Assembly (NCBI GenBank): GCA_047967505.1
Contig: CM106538.1
Strand: one strand, 5' to 3'
Source: Dipteris shenzhenensis
Taxonomy: Eukaryota; Polypodiophyta; Polypodiopsida; Gleicheniales
Length of the DNA: 64,000 nucleotides
Shown here: positions 59,601 to 64,000 of the stretch, piece after piece
Layout: each line of letters opens with the position of its first letter
How positions within the stretch are numbered: position 1 is the first letter of the stretch
Notes under the pieces: generated by a model
What the model was told of the DNA's origin: nothing
Database searches by the model: none
What the model saw: the letters and a program-made list of their open reading frames with translations, nothing else
Position numbers and translations under genes: made by a program

Positions 59601-60917
59601 AACCAAGCGGCATTTATTTTTCAGGTCTTCAACGAAGCATCCATCAGGATTAAATCTAACCTGCAGACCTTGCTCAACCATTTGGCCAACTGAAACCAGG
59701 TTCTTAGTGATTTTTGGAACATGAAGTACATCTGCCAAGTACTTTGTTTTGCCATCCTGCATAGCCAATGGCACTTTACCAACCTGCGTAATTGGGTGCG
59801 CAGTATCATCACCTGTTTCAACATAACCTGGCTTATCCAAATTTCTAACATCATGAAACCACTCACCATGACTGGTCATGTGATTAGAGGCACCTGAATC
59901 AACATACCAAACATCATTGCAAGCTGCAGCATCTCCTGACATGGAGTTAACCATATGCTGCATCACAAAAAGGTGCTCATTTCTGTCGTCACCATGCCCA
60001 CTTGATGATGCATAGTTGCTTTGCTGCAACTTCCCACTTTTGATGTCATTCTGTTTTTTATAGCATGTATTCTCCTTGTGTCCAGGCTTTCCACAATAAT
60101 AGCATTCTGTGCTGCTATTTACTTGCTGGTTCCTTTGCCATGAACCACGGCCTCTTTGGCTCCCCCTGCCTCTAGAACTACCACGTCCTCCTCCATAGGA
60201 CTGGTTTTCCTGTTGTTGCTGCTGGTTCTGATTTCCTGCACGGCCACCAAAACGGCCTCTTCCTCTACCCCTGCCTCTACCTGTATTTGAGTAGAAAGCA
60301 GTCTCTTGAGAAGCTGAGGTGGCTGAACCACCATTCCTTTGCTCTTCACTCAGCAAGAGAGCAATAAGTTCCTGAAAATCAGGAAATGTTTCACGGACTC
60401 CAATGGATGTCCGAAACTGTGCATAATCTTTCCCAAGACCATTCAAGGTCACGGACACTAAGTCCTCATCATCAACAGGTGCTCCAATGGAGGCAAGAGA
60501 ATCTGCAAGGCCTTTCACCTTCAAGGAATACTCATTTATATTCAGATTTTTCCTTTGCACATTGTGCAACTCCTGCTTTAGCTGCATCTTTCGTGCTTTG
60601 GTATTTGTGCTATACAGCTTCACCAATGTATCCCATGCCTCCTTAGGCGTCTCTAGATCCTGTATATGCACAATCATAGAATCTGAAATGCTAACGGACA
60701 GCCAATACAGGCATTTTCTGGCTTTTTCATGCCATTCTTTAAAGGCCTTCAATTCAGCAGGAGTGGGAGCAGCACCCAAAACTGGTTCTGCAGTTTCACC
60801 ACTGATGTAATCCCAAACTCCCTTTCCCATAAAGAAGTTTGTCATCCTGAACTTCCATGCTTGGAAGTTGTTCTTGTCCAGCTTCTCACTGACAATGGTA
60901 GACAGATTCTCAGACAT
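56562..60917 (-). CDS. copia Gag-Pol polyprotein, uninterrupted (element N)
   Basis: The ATG at 60917-60915 (MSENLSTIVSEKLDKNNF) is the first in frame; a TTG further upstream is not favoured. Domains by residue: UBN2 Gag about 1-200; Gly/Arg-rich region 215-265; zinc knuckle CYYCGKPGHKENTC about 272; protease VDSGASNHMT about 339; integrase zinc WHKRIGHVN/CEAC about 476-515; integrase core Asp in HSDVWTT about 545, Asp in SDGGGEY about 604, Glu in VAERKN about 640; RT from GCKWVYK about 969 through [15 protein letters not shown] to YVDDLIITG about 1118; RNase H ADWAGSVSDRRSTSG about 1282 and SSTEAEYRGAA. All catalytic residues are present and there is no stop. The frame ends at a TGA inside the 3' LTR and passes through the purine tract. 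The length is normal for a plant copia polyprotein. Confidence 0.97.
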   Translation of the reverse strand: MSENLSTIVSEKLDKNNFQAWKFRMTNFFMGKGVWDYISGETAEPVLGAAPTPAELKAFKEWHEKARKCLYWLSVSISDSMIVHIQDLETPKEAWDTLVKLYSTNTKARKMQLKQELHNVQRKNLNINEYSLKVKGLADSLASIGAPVDDEDLVSVTLNGLGKDYAQFRTSIGVRETFPDFQELIALLLSEEQRNGGSATSASQETAFYSNTGRGRGRGRGRFGGRAGNQNQQQQQENQSYGGGRGSSRGRGSQRGRGSWQRNQQVNSSTECYYCGKPGHKENTCYKKQNDIKSGKLQQSNYASSSGHGDDRNEHLFVMQHMVNSMSGDAAACNDVWYVDSGASNHMTSHGEWFHDVRNLDKPGYVETGDDTAHPITQVGKVPLAMQDGKTKYLADVLHVPKITKNLVSVGQMVEQGLQVRFNPDGCFVEDLKNKCRLVAKGNKNGRMFTLDVDMPEVKAAMFAHGRGVIADIEIWHKRIGHVNIQRLKSMQTKNIVAGLPKFRVEGMQKVCEACQMGKQARHAFPKNAKVSKRPLEVIHSDVWTTKAASIGGCHYYVTFIDDYTRKVWIYFMKHKSEVFSHFKAFKAMVEKEKGVHIKVLRSDGGGEYFSEEFCEYLKEQGIQRKYSCRSTPQQNGVAERKNRHIAEVGRAILNEKNMPDYFWAEAVATAVYIMNRTPTAAVHGMTPEEMYTGQKPDISHLKVFGCIAYVHVPDEKRTKLDPKAEKCIFIGYAQHQKGYRCYNPSTRKMQVSRDVVFDEMSSWYAPTVMVGDADAGNGNAAINAEQQSQALSGPREPSTSGSNAWTGRLRSSESSHGSPDSVVQVSHKGKEKVDHAPVFDVSAGSSHVDGESSGSEMSLDEELGIPSVVTPGARKSRHDLKTPATDPVVRRSTRIKYPVDRLRYDGYTAHHYAYMVKVLEEPEPTCFEDAAGHKNWEAAMDEEMAALDANHTWDLMPLPHDKKAIGCKWVYKVKHNADGSVSRYKARLVAKGFAQTYGIDYEETFSPVARMATVRAVIAMAAAKGWSLHQMDVKNAFLHGDLQEEVYMMQPEGYEDNAHPDFVCRLRKALYGLKQAPRAWSDKIGQYLLTIGFQISNSDFSLYVKRTNRGIVLIVIYVDDLIITGDSDADINEVKLLLKQKFEMKDLGELRYFLGIEVIRSPSGIWLLQRQYGLDMLSKYGMTGCKPISVPLEQNVKLNAETGELLEDITMYRRIVGSLIYMTITRPDLSYAVGLVSQFMQAPRKPHLDAARRILRYVKSTLHYGLFYEAGCALQVHGYTDADWAGSVSDRRSTSGFMFSLGSGAISWSSKKQPTVALSSTEAEYRGAAMAACEVAWLRKLLADMGQSVHAAVVIHCDNISSIMLANNPVYHARTKHIEVHYHFVREKVLAGEIDLVYVSTEEQVADIFTKALGTEKLRRFRSLLGVREMDLSLRGSVEISSSIPDISPG

Positions 60918-61442
60918 TTTACAAATCACGAATTGCAACAGCAACCTGTAAACACAGCAAATGCCTCAGAAGGGCAAATAGCAAAACTTCTGCAAAGAGC
61001 CTCACAGGGGCAGATCTGCAACACTGACGAAAGTGGTATTTCACCACACAGTCACTTCCTAGTGACGATTTTGCATCAACAGGCAACAGGCATGAATCTG
61101 CAACTCCCAATATCTCTGCACACAGGCATACGACGCAGTTTCTGTGGCACCTTTCCACCGACTGGCCGCGCGCAGTGGTCGCACAGCAAAAACAGGGCCT
61201 TTTTCTGAGTGCCTGCGAAGGACTTCCGCCCTCAAAACAGGCCCCGAAACGGCCACAAAGCATATACTGCGCTCTCGCCGCACCGCGAAGGGCCTCTCAA
61301 TCTGAAGCAGTGCACTCCTGCACTTCTGGCTGTGCTACCTGCAAAGATTTGCTCCCAAACTCGAAGTAGGAAAGCAACACTGGTCCTCTTACCAGGACAC
61401 CACAAACTTGGCTTTCTTTCTTGAGCTCCTTACCACGAACAA

Positions 61443-61455
61443 GGCTCTGATACCA
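61443..61455 (-). other. primer-binding site of element N
   Basis: The minus strand reads TGGTATCAGAGCC immediately after the LTR end, with no spacer; initiator tRNA-Met type. Confidence 0.92.
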
Positions 61456-61755
61456 TGTAAAGAAGAAGGGAGAGAGATAGGAGACTCAAGTTCAGCTTTC
61501 TTCACAACACACAAAAGAGAGAGAGGACACAAGGTTGGAGGGTGAAGCCTTTCTTCACTTTTGCACACAACAACAATACAATAGAAGAGGGAAATACCCT
61601 ATATGTCAAAACCTAGAATACGTGGTTCATATGTGAACCCAAACCAAAAACATACGTGGTAGTCTAACTACACCACAAGTACAACTAACATAGGCGGTGA
61701 CATAAATGATAGTCATCCAGGAGATATGTCGGGGATAGAGCTTGATATCTCAACA
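61456..61755 (-). repeat. 5' LTR of element N
   Basis: Identical to 56305-56604 in a line-by-line comparison. Confidence 0.96.
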
Positions 61756-62191
61756 AGACTATGCAGGGCATGTGGATAGTAGGAGATCCACTTCTGGTTA
61801 TGTGTTCACCTTTGCAGGTGGTGCAGTGTCGTGGATGTCTCGCACACAGAAGTGCATTGCTTTGTCTACCACAGAGGCTGAGTATGTTGCAGCCACAGAG
61901 GGTTGCAAGGAGGCTATATGGCTTGATCGGCTAGTGGGAGATTTGGGGATTCATGCAGGTGTACCGACATTGCATAGTGATTCCATGAGTGCTATTCAGC
62001 TAGCACGGAATCCGGTCTTTCATGCAAAGACCAAACACATTGAGGTCAGGTACCATTTCATCAGGGAGGTACTTGAGGACAAGCGCATAGAGCTTGTCAA
62101 GGTTCATACAGATGATAACCCTGCAGATATGCTGACGAAGAGTCTACCTAGTCAGCGGTTTGAGTATTGTCGTGTATTGATGGGCTATTGA
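61756..62191 (+). pseudogene. element T RNase H C-terminal part
   Basis: After the right-hand target duplication the frame resumes with YAGHVDSRRSTSGYVFTFAG, then ALSTTEAEYVAATEG, LHSDSMSAIQLARNP and KTKHIEVRYHFIRE, ending at TGA (62189-62191). It carries the remaining catalytic Glu and Asp of the domain. It is separated from the rest of pol only by element N. Confidence 0.92.
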
Positions 62192-62258
62192 TGGGCATTG
62201 GATAGTATGCTCACTGGTTGTTCTCCCTTAAAGGCACATTGTCCTTTAAGTGGGAGGT

Positions 62259-62441
62259 TGTGGGGGTTAAAGGTCACTGTGCCTTAACCCCAGTTATGTA
62301 CAATACTCAAACACATATATAAATGAATGAAAAAAGAAGATTAGGGTGGTTCTGCACCCACCAAAAACTTGTGTGGCTCTCTGTCTCTCTCTCTCCCTCT
62401 CTCTCCTTCTTCCATTCTTGCTTCCGTTGAGAGCACTCTCA
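62259..62441 (+). repeat. 3' LTR of element T
   Basis: 183 bp, with two differences from the 5' copy (CACTGTGCC for CACTATGCC, and CTTCCG for CTTCTG). It is preceded by the purine tract AAGTGGGAGG. Confidence 0.95.
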
Positions 62442-64000
62442 TCCGGCTCTTCAGTTCCCATTTGGTCCTATTAGCATCAGGGACATGCACAAAATAGTCA
62501 CATCCAAAAACTCTGAAATGTGCAGCTGAAGGTTTCTTACCAAAAAAGGCATACAGTGGAGTCATTCCATTCACAGCCTTCGTGTAGCTACGATTCAGAA
62601 TGTAAACTACCGTGTTACATGCTTCAGCCCAGAAAGCCTTTGGCAAATCTTTCCCTTTCATCATACTCCTGCCTATTTCGCAGATGACGTGCATCTTGCG
62701 CTCTGCTACTCCATTTTTCTGTGGTATATGTAGCTACGATTCAGAATGTAAACTACCGTGTTACATGCTTCAGCCCAGAAAGCCTTTGGCAAATCTTTCC
62801 CTTTCATCATACTCCTGCCCATTTCGCAGATGACGTGCATCTTGCGCTCTGCTACTCCATTTTGCTGTGGTATATGTGGCGGGGGTTTCTGCCTCTTGAT
62901 CCCATGACTTTTGCAGTAACTTTCGAATTCACTTGATGTGAACTCTCCACCTCTGTTTGATCTCAACTTCTTCACCTTCCTCCCCATTTCTTTCTCGACC
63001 ATTACATGCCATTTTTTGAACTTACTAAAAGCTTCATCTTTAGTCTTCAGGAAGTATATCCATATCCTTCTACTGTAGTTGTCGAGATCAGCGTCATGAA
63101 GTAGTAGGAACCACCCAAAGCTTCCGCCCTCTCCATCTTTCCACAAAGGTCCATGTGAACAAGCTCTAGAGGAGCCTTTGCCCTGCTGGCCTCTTTAGAA
63201 AAGGGCTGCCGATGCTGCTTACCCATCATGCAAGCTTCACATACATCAGGCAGATCTGTAATCTCTGGTAGGTCTGCAATCATTTCACTTTTATGCATCT
63301 CTTGTAAAGAACTAAGGTTTAGATGACCAAACCTCTCATGCCATAGCTTAGTGTTGCTCACATTGGTTCGAGCACTGAAAGCTGAGAGTTCGTAGATGTT
63401 GTTGCGCCGTGTACCTTTACCAATGACCTTCCCTTAAAGATCCAAAATTTGTGTACAATTCTTATCGAATTGAACTTTGAGGTCCCAATCCGTGATCGCA
63501 AAAATGGACAACAAGTTCCTCTTGATATCTAGCACATAAAGAATATTGGACAACTGTTTTACAACTCCATCTTACTTAAGAGCAATCATACCTTTTTCTT
63601 TTGCTGGACATTTTGCATCATTGCCGACTGCTACCAGGATGTCATTGCCTACCGGATATAGAGAGGTATACCAATCCTTACGACTGGTCATGTGGTGCGA
63701 TGCACCACTTTCATTAATCCAAGGTTCATCTGTAGGTACATGAACTACCTCCGTGCAAATCTCCTCAATTGCTATGAATAGCTCTATTGGTACTGCCTGC
63801 GCGCTGTTGCTGGACTCTTTCTTTACTTCGTTCTTCTCATTTGCAATCTTCTTTTGGCACTCATTCTGCTTGTGCCCTGCCTTGTTGCAATAGAAGCACC
63901 CGATCTTGTTCTTTCTCTTTTTATCATTAGAAGAAGATGGGTTACCAGAGTCCTTACCCTTACCTTTCTTTGATCCAGCCGAGAAAGCCGAATCTTCTCC
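62442..64000 (-). pseudogene. copia F, right part (integrase to gag), leaving the window
   Basis: Right to left on the minus strand: knuckle CFYCNKAGHKQNEC (about 63900-63860), then a protease block reading INESGASHHMT at about 63720-63690. Family members have Asp at the first catalytic position, so here it is Glu. Next come the integrase zinc region (WHERFGHLNL, CEACMMGKQ, 63361-63200), the core with HMDLCGKM and NRGGEFTS (Asp of DNGGE changed to Arg), NGVAERKMHV and ARTPYAFFGKKP-like blocks. A 146-bp direct duplication lies at 62583-62874. Stops and shifts occur. It joins the 49737-50905 part across element T. Confidence 0.85.
62583..62874 (-). repeat. 146-bp tandem duplication in copia F integrase
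   Basis: TGTAGCTACGATTCAGAATG starts at 62583 and again at 62729. The two units differ at about two bases. Both encode the CEIGRSMMKGKDLPKAFWAE region, so part of the integrase is present twice. Confidence 0.88.

Larger units (their letters stand above)
56305..61755 (-). mobile_element. intact young Ty1/copia element N
   Basis: The 300-bp LTRs at 56305-56604 and 61456-61755 are identical by eye. Target duplication AGACT lies at 56300-56304 and 61756-61760. On the minus strand the primer-binding site abuts the 5' LTR, one gag-pol frame of 1451 codons covers all domains, and a purine tract (GAGCTTGAGGGGGAG) abuts the 3' LTR. It is related to the A-D family in protein, tract and LTR end (GATATCTCAACA) but has a different LTR. 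Confidence 0.97.
50906..62441 (+). mobile_element. Ty1/copia element T (Tork/TNT1-like), split by element N
   Basis: LTRs of 183 bp at 50906-51088 and 62259-62441 differ at two positions. Target duplication TCCGG lies at 50901-50905 and 62442-62446. Order on the plus strand: LTR, PBS, leader of about 1.5 kb, gag-pol in pieces, purine-rich GTGGGAGG, LTR. Without the N insertion the element would be about 6.1 kb. It is inserted in the integrase/RT linker end of copia F. Confidence 0.95.

Noticed and set aside
58548-59724. Long plus-strand frames opposite element N
   Set aside because: They are antisense shadows of the intact gag-pol frame and have no protein similarity of their own.
61443-61455. 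tRNA-like sequence next to LTRs as tRNA genes
   Set aside because: Only the 12-17 bases complementary to the tRNA 3' end are present; these are primer-binding sites. No full tRNA fold was found in the window.

Overview
This is a repeat-dense nuclear segment of a land plant. The evidence is a spliced plant-type GPI-anchored LORELEI-like (LLG) gene, several Ty1/copia elements primed by initiator tRNA-Met, Ty3/gypsy and L1-type remnants, and no operon-like or prokaryotic organisation. The very large TE-filled intron and several uncommon protein families lean towards a large-genome lineage such as a fern or gymnosperm. That placement is a weak inference.

Left third (1-17.7 kb). A decayed LINE reverse transcriptase (about 0.65-2.4 kb, +) lies downstream of the one convincing host gene. 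That gene is an LLG-family gene on the minus strand with three exons (15909-15828, 15319-15236, 4137-3749) whose splice phases fit exactly. Its second intron is about 11.1 kb. It contains a gypsy gag remnant, a fragment of a polypyrimidine-tract-binding-protein RRM, and a 4.1-kb non-autonomous LTR element (10775-14921) whose interior carries an inverted gag piece.

Middle (17.7-50.9 kb). Four related copia copies (A-D) all lie on the minus strand. A (17709-23869) is complete, with 359-bp LTRs and a 5-bp target duplication, but it is mutated and carries a truncated L1 insert. B, C and D are truncated or rearranged; D contains a scrambled deletion patched with a 40-bp inverted copy of nearby DNA. 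Between them lie two gypsy fragments in opposite orientation (28-30.4 kb), a Cys-rich zinc-finger-like relic (30.5-31.7 kb), a multi-exon methyltransferase-like gene with one in-frame stop (35.7-37.15 kb), a purine-rich repeat (38.2-40.2 kb) and an RNase H-like relic (45.2-45.7 kb). A 733-bp LTR of a further copia family (E) sits at 49.0-49.7 kb.

Right end (49.7-64 kb). Three copia elements are nested. Element F (minus, running off the window) is split by element T (plus, 50906-62441, 183-bp LTRs differing at 2 positions, target duplication TCCGG). T is split inside its RNase H by element N (minus, 56305-61755, identical 300-bp LTRs, target duplication AGACT). N has one uninterrupted gag-pol frame of 1451 codons and every landmark of a recently active element.

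The window is therefore one spliced host gene plus several degraded gene-like relics in a layered retrotransposon landscape whose insertion order can be read directly.
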